Below, in pieces: positions 44,459-53,893 of a stretch of DNA of 64,000 nucleotides. The first letter of the stretch is position 1, and each line of letters opens with the position of its first letter. Source of the DNA: Nostoc carneum NIES-2107 (GTDB taxonomy: Bacteria > Cyanobacteriota > Cyanobacteriia > Cyanobacteriales > Nostocaceae); contig AP018180.1 of assembly GCA_002368155.1 (NCBI GenBank), positions 7,000,561 through 7,064,560 on the forward strand, read 5' to 3'. Under the pieces are notes generated by a model. The model did no database searches and was not told the DNA's origin. It worked only from the letters and a program-made list of their open reading frames with translations. The translations under genes were made by a program, and so were the position numbers.

Positions 44459-45490
44459 CTAAGTGATTTCTTGAATTTGCAAACGCACAGTATGTTCAAC
44501 AGTTCCGCTGAGTTGCAATTCCATGATTTCGCCACCAAGGGGTTCTAAGTTACTGAGAAGCGATCGCAAGTTTGGTGTACTCGCACCTGTATCTACATAC
44601 AACCGATCTGCTAAATTGCTGATCCGTTTCCAAGTCATGTATAACTTGGCAATCGTTTGTTCCATTTGCGATGCTTGATTAACTAAGTCAGCCGCTATGC
44701 TTAAACAGCCTACACGTTGCGCTTCTTCTAAGGCTGTTTCAATGTCTACTTCTGCTTGCGTTAGTGCTTGCACTTGAGCCGCAGATTTTAAGTATTTTGC
44801 CAAATAACGCGCTTCTGTAGTTACCTGTTTGAGGGTATCAACATCAGGATTGGCAGCAATTTCTTTTTGTAAGTATTTTTGGTGCGGTTCTGGCAGTTTT
44901 TCTAATTCCTTCACCAGAGGGGCAATGTAGCGCGGGGGAAGGGTGTTATCTGCAGCTTTCACCTTGACTGGTTCTGGTAGCAACTCCGAGGACATTGCTG
45001 TCCATTCGTCGCTGAGTTGACGTACTTCTCGCCGAGTGATGCGATCGCCTTTTTGTGCGGCTTCACTCACCATTTGTTGCACTTCCGGTGAAGCTTTGGA
45101 GGTTTCGACAAATGCCCGTTTACTAAAATTATTTACTGACCCTGGGTCAAGTTTGCCTTCTTCTAGGAGTGTATCAGCACTGTTTGCTAACTGAATCCAG
45201 GCGTAAGCTTGACTTTTACTGATTTCTCGTTCTTTGAGCCATTTGAGGAACCCAGTACCTCTACCATCACCGCCCTTTTTCTCGCGATCGCGAATCGCCC
45301 GCAAAATTCTCCCACGCCAAATTTCGGTTTGCAAATCAAAGCGATCGCACACCTGCCAAGCTACATCTAGCTGCTGTTGAAAATCTGACTCTGGAATCTG
45401 TTCGTCTTCTGGATCGGGTAGTTCAAAGGCAAGATCCGCTGGCTGTTGCAAAGCAGCAGCAATGTCGTTAATAGATTCGTTATATTCCAC
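44459..45490 (-). CDS. Conserved-looking helical protein with a possible HTH, unknown function
   Basis: 343 residues. A central block GTGFLKWLKEREISKSQAYAWIQLANSADTLL resembles the DUF3102 or ParB-linked helix-turn-helix type. The following half is charged and helical (EEAQRVGCLSIAADLVNQASQMEQTIAKLYMTWKRI) and may form a coiled coil. The N-terminus is acidic (PDPEDEQIPESDF). No transmembrane segment. I do not recognise a specific function; a DNA-binding or scaffolding role is only a guess. Confidence 0.6.
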   Translation of the reverse strand: MEYNESINDIAAALQQPADLAFELPDPEDEQIPESDFQQQLDVAWQVCDRFDLQTEIWRGRILRAIRDREKKGGDGRGTGFLKWLKEREISKSQAYAWIQLANSADTLLEEGKLDPGSVNNFSKRAFVETSKASPEVQQMVSEAAQKGDRITRREVRQLSDEWTAMSSELLPEPVKVKAADNTLPPRYIAPLVKELEKLPEPHQKYLQKEIAANPDVDTLKQVTTEARYLAKYLKSAAQVQALTQAEVDIETALEEAQRVGCLSIAADLVNQASQMEQTIAKLYMTWKRISNLADRLYVDTGASTPNLRSLLSNLEPLGGEIMELQLSGTVEHTVRLQIQEIT

Positions 45491-46120
45491 GACTGTAGCC
45501 GACTAGTGTATGCGTCGGCTTATTATGCCACAATCTGTGTGCTTTGGTAGTAATATCGCCTCAAATTTTACCTAGTTCATCTGTATTAATTGCTGCTATA
45601 CATAGTTTCAGCCCCCAATATTAGGTGTAGATATTTGCGCGATCGCCCTCCTTGTAGAGACGCGATTCATCGCGTCTTCTTATCACCATCGCGTCTTCTA
45701 TCACCCCTGCATAAGCTGCAAATCGCCAGAGATATAGTACCTCGTAGCGTTCAATCAACAAACTAACTGCGACCTATGACCAAGCAAGTTGAAAATTATT
45801 GGTCAACTTCCAGATTTCAAAGGCGATGGCAAAAAATTTACCAGCAAAAATAGCCTTCAATGCATAAAGCCTCAAAAATTTGGGTTTTATCTATACACAA
45901 AACTAATTTAGCCTCTACTCTCTTGGTAGGATACTGTCAATTAGGGGCAAGACCCCCCACCCATATAAACGCGAGGTTCAGCCTCAATAACTACTGCATT
46001 TTCAGTCTGAGATGGGAAATTTAATTTGGCTGCACCCTTCCTGGTGATGCTACTCAGACTTCATGCATATTGTTCGGAGAAAAAGAAAATTTTAACTTTT
46101 AAGTGAGGATAGATTATCTC
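45491..46120. other. Region upstream of the serine protease gene
   Basis: About 630 bases. It contains the palindrome AGACGCGAT-TC-ATCGCGTCT (45658-45677) followed by a half copy (CATCGCGTCTTCT), and HIP1 sites. No gene was found. The long leader before ATG 46121 could hold regulatory sequence. Confidence 0.45.
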
Positions 46121-47083
46121 ATGACTACAAAAGCTATTTACAAACAATCTTTTGCGCTTTTTTTTGCAGGAATTTTGAGTGCTGTGGCTTTAGGGGGTTC
46201 GGTATCTGTGCAAGCACAAACAGAATCACAAGCTAGTTCTCCTCCTAAATTTACAAAATTCCAACCAGGCAAATTAAAAATCCAAGGTAATGGCAACCCA
46301 TTCAAACCTTCGAGAATGAGACAGTCAGAAAAACCAACTGGAGGTAGGCGAGGAATTCCTGATGGGGTAGACGATCGCATTCCGATGCTGAGTCGAGATT
46401 ATCCTTGGTCTGCGATCGGTCGGGTACAAGGAACAACCACGGATGCCAAAAGTTACCATTGTACGGGTACTTTAATTGCTGATGACATAGTGTTGACAAA
46501 TTCCCACTGTGTTATTGATCCAGAAACTCATCAACTCAGTAAAAAAATTCTATTTCTACCAAATGTCATCAATGGTGAAGTCAGCAATGAAAGAGATATC
46601 GCCACTGTAGAGCAAGTAATTTATGGCACAGACTTTAGTGGTGATAGCACGATAAATCAGACTCATGACTGGGCAATTATGAAAATTGATAAGCCTCTTG
46701 GTCGTAAGTATGGCTATTTAGGATGGAAATCTCTCCCAGCCAGCGCATTGATCAAAAATAAGGAAAAATTATTCTTTGTCGGCTACTCTGGTGATTTTCC
46801 TAACCCTGAGAAGAAAGGTTATGAGTTCCTCACTGCTGGTAAAGGTTGGACTGCCGGATTTCAAGCCGGATGCAGTATTGTCAAGGAGGAGGACGATGTC
46901 TTATTTCATGATTGTGATACAGCCGGTGGTTCTTCTGGCGGGCCGATCATTGGTTTGATTGATGGACAACCATATATTGTGGCACTCAACAATGCTGAAA
47001 TTAAAAACACCAGAACTCATCAAGATATCATCAACTTAGCCGTCAAAGTCTCTTTCCTGGATGAATTAGCAGGCAGTAAGTAA
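46121..47083 (+). CDS. Secreted trypsin-like serine protease
   Basis: About 320 residues from ATG 46121 (MTTKAIYKQSFALFFAG), with GAGG 11 bases before. A signal peptide of about 32 residues ends at VSVQA-QTES, so the protein goes to the periplasm or outside. The catalytic triad is present: His in LTNSHCV, Asp in THDWAIMKI, Ser in GGSSGGP. It belongs to the V8/glutamyl-endopeptidase-like S1 group. A Lys/Pro-rich segment (FQPGKLKIQGNGNPFKPSR) before the domain could be a propeptide. A hairpin follows the gene. Confidence 0.87.
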   Translation: MTTKAIYKQSFALFFAGILSAVALGGSVSVQAQTESQASSPPKFTKFQPGKLKIQGNGNPFKPSRMRQSEKPTGGRRGIPDGVDDRIPMLSRDYPWSAIGRVQGTTTDAKSYHCTGTLIADDIVLTNSHCVIDPETHQLSKKILFLPNVINGEVSNERDIATVEQVIYGTDFSGDSTINQTHDWAIMKIDKPLGRKYGYLGWKSLPASALIKNKEKLFFVGYSGDFPNPEKKGYEFLTAGKGWTAGFQAGCSIVKEEDDVLFHDCDTAGGSSGGPIIGLIDGQPYIVALNNAEIKNTRTHQDIINLAVKVSFLDELAGSK

Positions 47084-47119
47084 ACTCAGGTAAATGGAAT
47101 TATCTGAAAATACTGCCTT

Positions 47120-47142
47120 ATTCCCGACTTTACGTCGGGAAT
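47120..47142 (+). terminator. Hairpin after the serine protease gene
   Basis: ATTCCCGAC-TTTAC-GTCGGGAAT is a perfect 9-bp stem, about 37 bases after the stop. There is no U run, so it may be a 3'-end stabiliser rather than a classic terminator. Confidence 0.5.
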
Positions 47143-47788
47143 CTGACAAAGTTAAGCCTTCAGTAATCATAAAAACTATGATGCGATCGCCTGCAAATCT
47201 TGAGAAGGCAGCTAATCAAATAAGTACCTTTTTATACCCAAAACCCATTTGCGTGATTTGCGGTTTTCAAATCCCACCTCAGCAGATTACATATTTATTT
47301 ACAATAGCTCTGTAAAATATTTGCATCCTCATACTTGTTTTTGCTTTATCCTTGATACTTGTGTCTAAAAATATGAGGAACTTTTGAGTAGTCATAATTA
47401 TCTTACTTTGCTGTGCTTGTAAAATTCATCTGATGGCAGCTAAAGATAATTTGTGAAGGGAAAAAGCGACTCAAAATTAGTTTAATATATCTAGGTTGAA
47501 AATTACATAGTTACAGTCAAAGTAAGAGTTCTGGGCTAAAACAACTTAATGGTAAGTTGAATAGTAGCCATATGTATTTACTTAAACTTGGGAAGAATGG
47601 TTGACAGAATAATTAGAGGTGCTGATTTGTAAATTGTAGAAGCTAAATCTTCAGTTTTGAGTGCTGAGTTTTCATGGAGGAATGGGGTTATATGGTTATT
47701 ACGATCCAATTCGGCTGTTCCCTATATTTACCTCAAGTCTGCTGATTAATCCTGCAGTAATAATTTGAATACCTATTCCCACAGCACT
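47143..47788. other. Region upstream of the PAS-GAF-cyclase-like gene
   Basis: About 650 AT-rich bases. A 73-codon frame at 47094-47315 overlaps the protease hairpin and has no family resemblance, so I do not call it. No repeats recognised. Confidence 0.4.
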
Positions 47789-50140
47789 ATGAAATACCAG
47801 GTATTAGAGCGGATTTTTAATAAACCTTCCTTCCCACGTAAATTTGAACGCCTGGAACTCGATCATAATTTTCAGATTTTAGATAATTCTGAGCAAGTAC
47901 ACAAGTTTGCCGAGCGACCAGAAGAGGTGATGCAAGGTAAAGATATTCGGCTCAGTTTTCCTGAATTTATAGGCATGGAAGACATTCTGGTATCTATCCT
48001 TAAAGGGGAACAAGAATTATTTGAATTACCAGGAATTAGACGTTGCTTTGATAATAATCAGGAAATATATATAGATATATATGTAATTAGCGAACAAGTC
48101 GAATCTAAATCTACCAATCGATTACTAATTCTGATTGAAGAAGTTACTGATAAATTAGCATTTGAACAGAAGTTAGCACAGAAATATCATGAAGCGAGTC
48201 TGCTATCAAGTACATTAATAGCATACAAGAATTACATGGAACAAGTTATTGGCTCAATGGCAGATGCCTTACTAGTAACAAGTAATTCTGGAAAAATCAA
48301 AAAGATTAATACAGCCACAAAAAAAATATTTGGCTTCAGTGAAGCAGAATTAATAGGAAAATCAATTTCTTTGATAATTGATGATTATACTTTGTTCCAA
48401 AACATCCTCAATAAATATTCATTATCTCATCATCAATCCTCAAATATCGAGGTTGTTTGCCGAACAAAAAAACGAGAAAAGCTGTTAATAGCCTTTTCTT
48501 GTTCAGTTGTGGCTAATCATAGAGGTAGCTTAGAAGATATTGTCTATATTGGTCGGGATATTACTGCTCGTCAGCGTCGAGAGCAGCGGATATGTGCTCA
48601 GTATGCTATTACCAGGATACTCTCAGAATCCCAAAGCATAAAGGAGGCAATGCCAAAAATATTGCAAGCTATTTGCCAAACCATAGGTTGGGATTTAGGA
48701 GAACTATGGACACCAAATGAATATATCACTAGATCTATCAAACGACGTAGTAATCACAATATAGTCCTAAGATGTGTAGAAATCTGGTCAAGTCGAGTAG
48801 TTTCTGTACGGGAGTTTAAAGCGATTACTTGGCAAACTACTTATAAAACTGGCGTAGGTTTACCAGGTCGAATTTGGGCCAGACGTTCTCCCATTTGGAT
48901 TAAGGATATTGTAGATGATGATGACTTGCTGCGATCGCAACCAGCCGCCACAGCTGGATTACACGCGGCGTTTGGCTTTCCTATTTTAGATGACCGTGAA
49001 ATTTTAGGAGTAATGGTTTTTTTCAATCAAGAAGTGCTGCAAAAAGATATAGACTTCTTACAAATGATGGTTTCGATTGGTAACCAAATTGGTCATTTTA
49101 TTAAATGCAAACAAACCGAAGCTGCTTTAGTAGAAAGTGAAGAAAGATATCGAGATTTATTTGAAAATGTTAACGATTTAATTCAATCTGTAAATGCCTA
49201 TGGTCGGTTTTTATATGTCAATAAAGCTTGGCAAAAAACTCTAGGCTATAGCGAAGCTGAAATTGCTAATCTGACTTTGTTTGATATTATTCATCCTGAT
49301 TTCCACCAACGCAGCCGTCAAAAGTTTTATAGCGTTATGTCAGGAGAAAAACTTGCACAAGTCCAAACTGCATTTGTTACTAAGAATGGTCAAACAATAT
49401 TTCTTGAAGGCAATATTAACTGTAAATTTGTTGAAGGGAAGCCAGTGGCAATTCGGGGTATTTTCCGCGATATTACTCAAAGGATATTAGCACAAGAAGC
49501 ACTCTACAATCAAAAAGAACAAACTGAACGTTTATTAAGTAATATATCACCAGTAGACATTGCCCTTCCCAGACCAGAAACAGGGTTAATATCCAAAGAT
49601 TTTGCTGAAGTTACAGTTTTGTTTGCAGATATCATTGGCTTAAGCGAAATTGCCGCGTCTATGAGTGCAATACAACTGGTGAGCTTACTCAATCCCATTT
49701 TTTCGGCTTTTGATTGTCTGAGCGAACGTTATGGTCTTCAGAAGATTCAGACGATTAATGATGCTTATATAGTAATAGCTGGATTGCTACTGGAACGTAC
49801 CGATCATGCTCAAGCGATCGCCCATATGGCCTTGGATATGCAAACTGCGATCGCCTTATTTAATAGCGAGCATCACCAAAATTTTAACATCCGGATCGGC
49901 ATCCATACTGGCCCCTTAATTGTCGGTATGATGCAGGTAAAAAAATTTGACTATCATCGTTGGGGAGAAACCATACACCTTGCTAGCTCTATGGAATCGC
50001 AGGGACTTCCTGGACATATTCAAGTATCACAAACTACTTACGAGCGTTTATCTCATGAATTTTTTTTGGAAAAGCGGGGTGAAATTGAAATTACAGGAAA
50101 AGGTTTTATGAGCACTTATCTGTTGCTCGGGCGAAAATAA
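47789..50140 (+). CDS. PAS-GAF-PAS protein with degenerate class III nucleotide cyclase domain
   Basis: About 783 residues from ATG 47789. Order: an N-terminal PAS-like region (1-130), PAS (about 155-265, GSMADALLVTSNSGKIKKINTA), GAF (about 275-445), PAS with PAC (455-575), and a cyclase homology domain (600-783). The metal Asps (VLFADIIG, TINDAY) and the adenine-contact Lys (LQKIQ) remain. In the second half the usual D..GD.VN.ASRMES reads YHRWGETIHLASSMES: the transition-state Asn is His (49976-49978), the Arg is Ser (49988-49990) and the base-contact Asp is His. It is therefore probably not an active cyclase and may bind nucleotides as a sensor. Confidence 0.82.
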   Translation: MKYQVLERIFNKPSFPRKFERLELDHNFQILDNSEQVHKFAERPEEVMQGKDIRLSFPEFIGMEDILVSILKGEQELFELPGIRRCFDNNQEIYIDIYVISEQVESKSTNRLLILIEEVTDKLAFEQKLAQKYHEASLLSSTLIAYKNYMEQVIGSMADALLVTSNSGKIKKINTATKKIFGFSEAELIGKSISLIIDDYTLFQNILNKYSLSHHQSSNIEVVCRTKKREKLLIAFSCSVVANHRGSLEDIVYIGRDITARQRREQRICAQYAITRILSESQSIKEAMPKILQAICQTIGWDLGELWTPNEYITRSIKRRSNHNIVLRCVEIWSSRVVSVREFKAITWQTTYKTGVGLPGRIWARRSPIWIKDIVDDDDLLRSQPAATAGLHAAFGFPILDDREILGVMVFFNQEVLQKDIDFLQMMVSIGNQIGHFIKCKQTEAALVESEERYRDLFENVNDLIQSVNAYGRFLYVNKAWQKTLGYSEAEIANLTLFDIIHPDFHQRSRQKFYSVMSGEKLAQVQTAFVTKNGQTIFLEGNINCKFVEGKPVAIRGIFRDITQRILAQEALYNQKEQTERLLSNISPVDIALPRPETGLISKDFAEVTVLFADIIGLSEIAASMSAIQLVSLLNPIFSAFDCLSERYGLQKIQTINDAYIVIAGLLLERTDHAQAIAHMALDMQTAIALFNSEHHQNFNIRIGIHTGPLIVGMMQVKKFDYHRWGETIHLASSMESQGLPGHIQVSQTTYERLSHEFFLEKRGEIEITGKGFMSTYLLLGRK

Positions 50141-50224
50141 TGATATTTAGAGATGATGTCTATATATAGTCATTCTAGATGATGACTAACTTGATAATAA
50201 AATTAGCAAAATAATTATTTAATT

Positions 50225-50395
50225 TTACTTAATCTTGGCTTTAACTTTTTGATTGGCAATATTTTCTTCTTCATTAATTTTACTTTGCTTCTCCGAATGT
50301 AAATTAATCTCGTATAGCAATCTACCAATAAATAGCGCTAGAGGAATACTTAAGATTACCCAAAGACAAACAATAATTACTAATGTAAAAATCAT
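50225..50395 (-). CDS. Small membrane protein of 56 residues
   Basis: A short frame with one strong membrane segment at the N-terminus (IFTLVIIVCLWVILSIPLALF) and a charged tail (SEKQSKINEEENIANQKVKAKIK). This amphipathic layout, hydrophobic anchor plus Lys/Glu tail, is protein-like and not expected from an AT-rich spacer. No clear ribosome site precedes the ATG. Family not recognised. Confidence 0.5.
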   Translation of the reverse strand: MIFTLVIIVCLWVILSIPLALFIGRLLYEINLHSEKQSKINEEENIANQKVKAKIK

Positions 50396-50639
50396 CAGAG
50401 TGTAACTAAATAGATTTTGTCAAGTTCAAGATAGCACACTCGTCTAGAAAAAACCCTCTACGACAGATGTCAGACAATATGAGATTTTACTCTCAGTCTT
50501 AGCAGAGATAACCTAAACAGAAGCGCCTGCTTTAATCTGCTTTAATTCTCCCAATAATATTTATATTCCAATACGGTTCAGTTAAGGGTAAATCTAGATT
50601 GGGTTCTAGCAAGCTCCCGTAGGGTATGAAGTGAAACCC

Positions 50640-50776
50640 AACAAAGCGCCGAAAATCTTGGGTTACCCTGCGGGTACTCCTTCGGATCACTCGTGAGAGT
50701 AGCCGCTGCGCGTCTACGTTTCTCAAACGCCACTTACTTGAAGCCGGGAAACCCGTAAGGGTGTAATGGCTCCCCA
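50640..50776. repeat. Dispersed repeat with GCCGGGAAACCCG core
   Basis: Contains CGCCACTTACTTGAAGCCGG and GAAACCCGTAAGG...TGGCTCCCC. The same core is found inverted at about 59469-59524 (GAGGAGCCACTGCGTTGGAC and CGGGTTTCCCGGC). The left half holds further small palindromes (TACCCTGCGGGTA). A repeat family common in Nostoc-type genomes. Confidence 0.65.
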
Positions 50777-50839
50777 AGCTACGCAGTTTAAACTGTTTGA
50801 CGCTAACTAAACCTTATTGATTTATAGTCCAAAGCAAAG

Positions 50840-50876
50840 AAGAGAAAAAATCCTTTGTCGGATTTCTTTTTCTCTG
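50840..50876. terminator. Orphan terminator-like hairpin
   Basis: AGAGAAAAAATCC and GGATTTCTTTTTCTCT pair around TTTGTC with one bulge. T-rich sequence lies on both sides, so it could end transcripts in either direction. No gene ends near it, which suggests an unannotated transcript. Confidence 0.45.
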
Positions 50877-51481
50877 TATTTCTTGAGAAATTATCCTTTC
50901 CGAATCAGGCATTCTTATGCTAGCCTATCGTTTGCGAATGGGAAGTGTTCCTTGAGCTAAATTAAAAAAGCTTATTGTGCCATCAGTATTTATATACTTG
51001 CCTACAATTATTTGTTGAAAACCTCAACCAACGTCAAAGGGTTTATTGGCTGAATTTATATTAACGGTAAGCTATACTATCTCATTTTAAGGCTACGACC
51101 AATGGAGACCAACTGCCGATAATTCATAAATTTCATTCAATATCATGGGTACTAACTAGTAATTTCTGGCTTTGCGCGATCGCCAGCTAGTCGGAAGCTA
51201 TAATTTAGTACATAAGTACTATTATCTACCCTCTAAGTAGGTTATTGCTTTCCTCCATTTTGAGGTGGTAAATTGCCAGGGTTTATTCAAGATTTATCTT
51301 CAGCTATTTGTTCCAGCAAAATTGGGCAAAATAAATCATCAGCAAAGTGCAAAATCGTAAAAATATCAGGGTAACTATACCAATTTTGTTGAATAAATTG
51401 AAATTTTAAAATGCAAAACCTACAACCTGTGTCTTCAACAGGAATCACCCACGATTTTTGGACATTGGAGCCAAATTTTCT

Positions 51482-53035
51482 ATGCCAGATCCCAACATTG
51501 GTCGCCTACTCAGCAAACGCTACCAGCTGCAAGAGTTAATTGGTACTGGAGCAATGGGCCGAGTTTATCGTGCTAAGGATGTATTGTTGGGAGGAGTACC
51601 TGTAGCAGTGAAGTTCCTGGCTTTGTCGATTCAAAATGAAAAAATGCGATTGCAAGAACGTTTTGAGCGTGAAGCCAAAACTTGTGCCTTACTGGGACAA
51701 AAAAGTATTCATATTGTCCGAGTGATGGATTATGGCTTAGACGACAAGAACACGCCGTTCTATGTCATGGAATATCTGCAAGGAGAAAGTTTAAGCAATA
51801 TTATTCGTCTACAAAATCTGTCTGTACCAAGATTTTTGAGTATGGCGCGTCAGATTTGTTTGGGGTTACAATGCGCCCATGATGGTATTCTGGTTGATGG
51901 TCATATCTATCCAATTATCCATCGCGATATAAAGCCCAGTAATATGTTGGTGCTTCAAGATGCTAGCTTTGGAGAATTGGTAAAGGTTCTTGATTTTGGG
52001 ATTGCCAAGTTACTCCAATCAGATGGTAATGTTACTAACTACTATTTAGGTACTTTGGCTTATTCTTCTCCAGAGCAAATGGAGGGTAAAGAATTAGATA
52101 ATCGCTCTGATATTTATAGTTTGGGCGTAATGATGTTTGAGATGCTCACAGGGAAGATGCCGTTGGTACCAACGACTTCCTCATTTGGGGCATGGTATAA
52201 AGTGCATCGTCATCAAGAGCCAATTTCTTTTGCAGAAGCAGCACCAGCTTTGCAATTACCAAAGGTACTGGAGGATTTAGTCAAGAATTGCCTTGCTAAA
52301 GCACCAAGCGATCGCCCGCAAAACATCAGTGAAATCCTCAATATATTATCAGATATTGAACACCATTTTCATACACGTCTGTCTTTACCACAAACTGATG
52401 CGGTGGCTGATGTAATTACGGCTAAGCCAGAAACAGAGTTACAAACAAAAGGTAATTCCCAAGTATCTAGTGCTAGTAGTGAAATTCCTGCCATCTATTC
52501 TTGGCCTAAAAATAAACCAATTGCCGATATTGTGTTTCCCCAAGCTATCCGCACTAATGCTGGGGTTGCACCTTCGCTGTGGGTGATGCTACAGCAAGAG
52601 GAAATTCAAAAGCGCTTAGTTTGTAAACGCTACAATCAATTTTTATTTATTACTGTTCCCCATCCTATGGCGCTGTGGATTACAGTACTATACAATCACC
52701 AACATGGTGCTAAATGGTTACCTTACTACCTGGATCTCAAAACTAATCAGGGGCAAGAAATAGCCAATCTCTTAGGTCAAACAGGTTCTTATCGCCTGTT
52801 ATTTTTTGCTAGGGAGTTACCAGGTAGCTGTGCTCATATGCTTGTTTCTACAATCGCTCCAGCCCAATGCCAAAAGCTGCTAGAGTGGGTCAACAGCAGT
52901 AAAGTTATGGTTGCTTCGGCTGAACCGCAAATGAGTAAAACTCTACTCAAACGCGAGTACGAAAAAATTAAGCCGATGATCCTGGCAAAGCTAGAAGGAA
53001 TGAATACTAATTCCCGATTTGACCTTTCTCGCTAA
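51482..53035 (+). CDS. Serine/threonine protein kinase
   Basis: About 517 residues from ATG 51482 (MPDPNIGRLLSKRYQL); GGAG stands 11 bases before. Kinase domain (about 10-280) with all key motifs: GTGAMGRVY loop, VAVKFL Lys, HRDIKPSN catalytic loop, DFG, SPEQ. The linker (about 290-360) is Ser/Thr-rich. The C-terminal 155 residues (MLQQEEIQKRLVCKRYNQFLFITVPHP...) are a domain I do not recognise, without membrane segments. It lies 1.3 kb after the cyclase-like gene; a shared signalling role is only possible. Confidence 0.88.
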   Translation: MPDPNIGRLLSKRYQLQELIGTGAMGRVYRAKDVLLGGVPVAVKFLALSIQNEKMRLQERFEREAKTCALLGQKSIHIVRVMDYGLDDKNTPFYVMEYLQGESLSNIIRLQNLSVPRFLSMARQICLGLQCAHDGILVDGHIYPIIHRDIKPSNMLVLQDASFGELVKVLDFGIAKLLQSDGNVTNYYLGTLAYSSPEQMEGKELDNRSDIYSLGVMMFEMLTGKMPLVPTTSSFGAWYKVHRHQEPISFAEAAPALQLPKVLEDLVKNCLAKAPSDRPQNISEILNILSDIEHHFHTRLSLPQTDAVADVITAKPETELQTKGNSQVSSASSEIPAIYSWPKNKPIADIVFPQAIRTNAGVAPSLWVMLQQEEIQKRLVCKRYNQFLFITVPHPMALWITVLYNHQHGAKWLPYYLDLKTNQGQEIANLLGQTGSYRLLFFARELPGSCAHMLVSTIAPAQCQKLLEWVNSSKVMVASAEPQMSKTLLKREYEKIKPMILAKLEGMNTNSRFDLSR

Positions 53036-53452
53036 ATAATTTGTAATTTACATAACTTATGTATTATTAAAAGTACTGCAAATAATTATGTTAACTTTTG
53101 TTAATAAAAATCTATATATAGTTGTAAGTTGTATTTATAAAAAATATAATGGGCTACGGTAAGACTTGGAGAATCAAATTTTGTATGAATATCTACAAAA
53201 AATACATTGTAGTATTTACAAAATTAAGTGGATTCTCAATAAGTATGGATAATTATGCTTATTGGTAGCTAACAGTAAATCAGCTGAGCTAAGGTTCATA
53301 GTGAATTTAGCCTCACGGCTCCAATAAATCGTCTTTGTGTTGTCAAGTTTAGAGATTGCCTATCGAAGTTGACGCCCCGGCATCCCCAGCTCCTTTCCTC
53401 CTTGGAACCGAGCAAGAGAAGGAGGTCGCCCACTGCGACATTAGAAAAGAAT
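53036..53452. other. Spacer between the kinase and nblA genes
   Basis: An AT-rich left half and, at 53371-53440, a GC-rich segment able to form consecutive stems (CTCCTT/AAGGAG and GTCGC/GCGAC on the minus strand), directly downstream of nblA. It may be the nblA 3' end or a small RNA. Confidence 0.4.
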
Positions 53453-53650
53453 CTATGCCAAAGTGGAGCCTGAATCTAAGCCCCATTGGTGCTTAAGTAA
53501 CTCTTGGTAAGTTGCTTCACGTACTACCATTTGCTCATACAGCTTAACTAAAAAGTCTTTAGCTTGGTCATGGCTCATGTGCTGTACTTGAGTAGCGAAA
53601 GAGCGGATGCTGAATTGTTGTTCCAAAGATAATTCGATTGGGTTACTCAT
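53453..53650 (-). CDS. nblA: Phycobilisome degradation protein NblA
   Basis: 65 residues from ATG 53650 (MSNPIELSLEQQFSIRSF); GGAG stands 6 bases before. The block LSLEQQFSIRSF..QV..MS.DQAKDFLVKLYEQMVVREATYQELLKHQWG is the NblA signature. NblA binds phycobiliproteins and recruits the Clp protease when nitrogen or sulfur runs out, so the antenna is dismantled. The frame's TTG four codons up lies within the ribosome site and is not the start. Confidence 0.96.
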   Translation of the reverse strand: MSNPIELSLEQQFSIRSFATQVQHMSHDQAKDFLVKLYEQMVVREATYQELLKHQWGLDSGSTLA

Positions 53651-53786
53651 ATTTAACTCCAAAAAGAAACGCGTAAAGGTTATGTTGGTTTAGTTTGCAG
53701 AAGCTGCAAGAGTAAAATCCTGGGACTGGACTTCGTGAGACTTTTGTTCTTCTGATATTAAGAAAGATAACAATTGTTTGACGAAT

Positions 53787-53893
53787 TGCCCACTCCTAAG
53801 AGATTGATTTTGCCCACTAACTTATGGGTTAGTTTTTGGCTGGCTGATCTACAACCTAAGTCTACTGGTATAGAACCGAAGTCTACCTGGGTA
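53787..53893. promoter_or_regulatory. Direct repeats upstream of nblA
   Basis: AAGTCTACTGGTA (53858) and AAGTCTACCTGGGTA (53879) repeat with a 21-base period, and TTGCCCACT occurs twice with a 24-base period (53787 and 53811). They lie 140-245 bases before the nblA start. A spacing of about two helix turns is typical of regulator binding sites, but no known motif was identified. Confidence 0.35.

Larger units (their letters stand above)
50396..51481. other. Long region upstream of the Ser/Thr kinase
   Basis: About 1.1 kb without a supported gene. It holds a dispersed repeat (50640-50776) and a strong orphan hairpin (50840-50876). An 81-codon frame at 50532-50777 lies within the repeat and is not called. 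Confidence 0.45.

Noticed and set aside
47094-47315. 73-residue frame right after the serine protease
   Set aside because: It runs through the protease 3' hairpin, lacks a ribosome site and family resemblance.
50532-50777. 81-residue open frame on the minus strand
   Set aside because: It is made of the dispersed GCCGGGAAACCCG repeat and small palindromes; protein is Arg-rich without a recognisable pattern.
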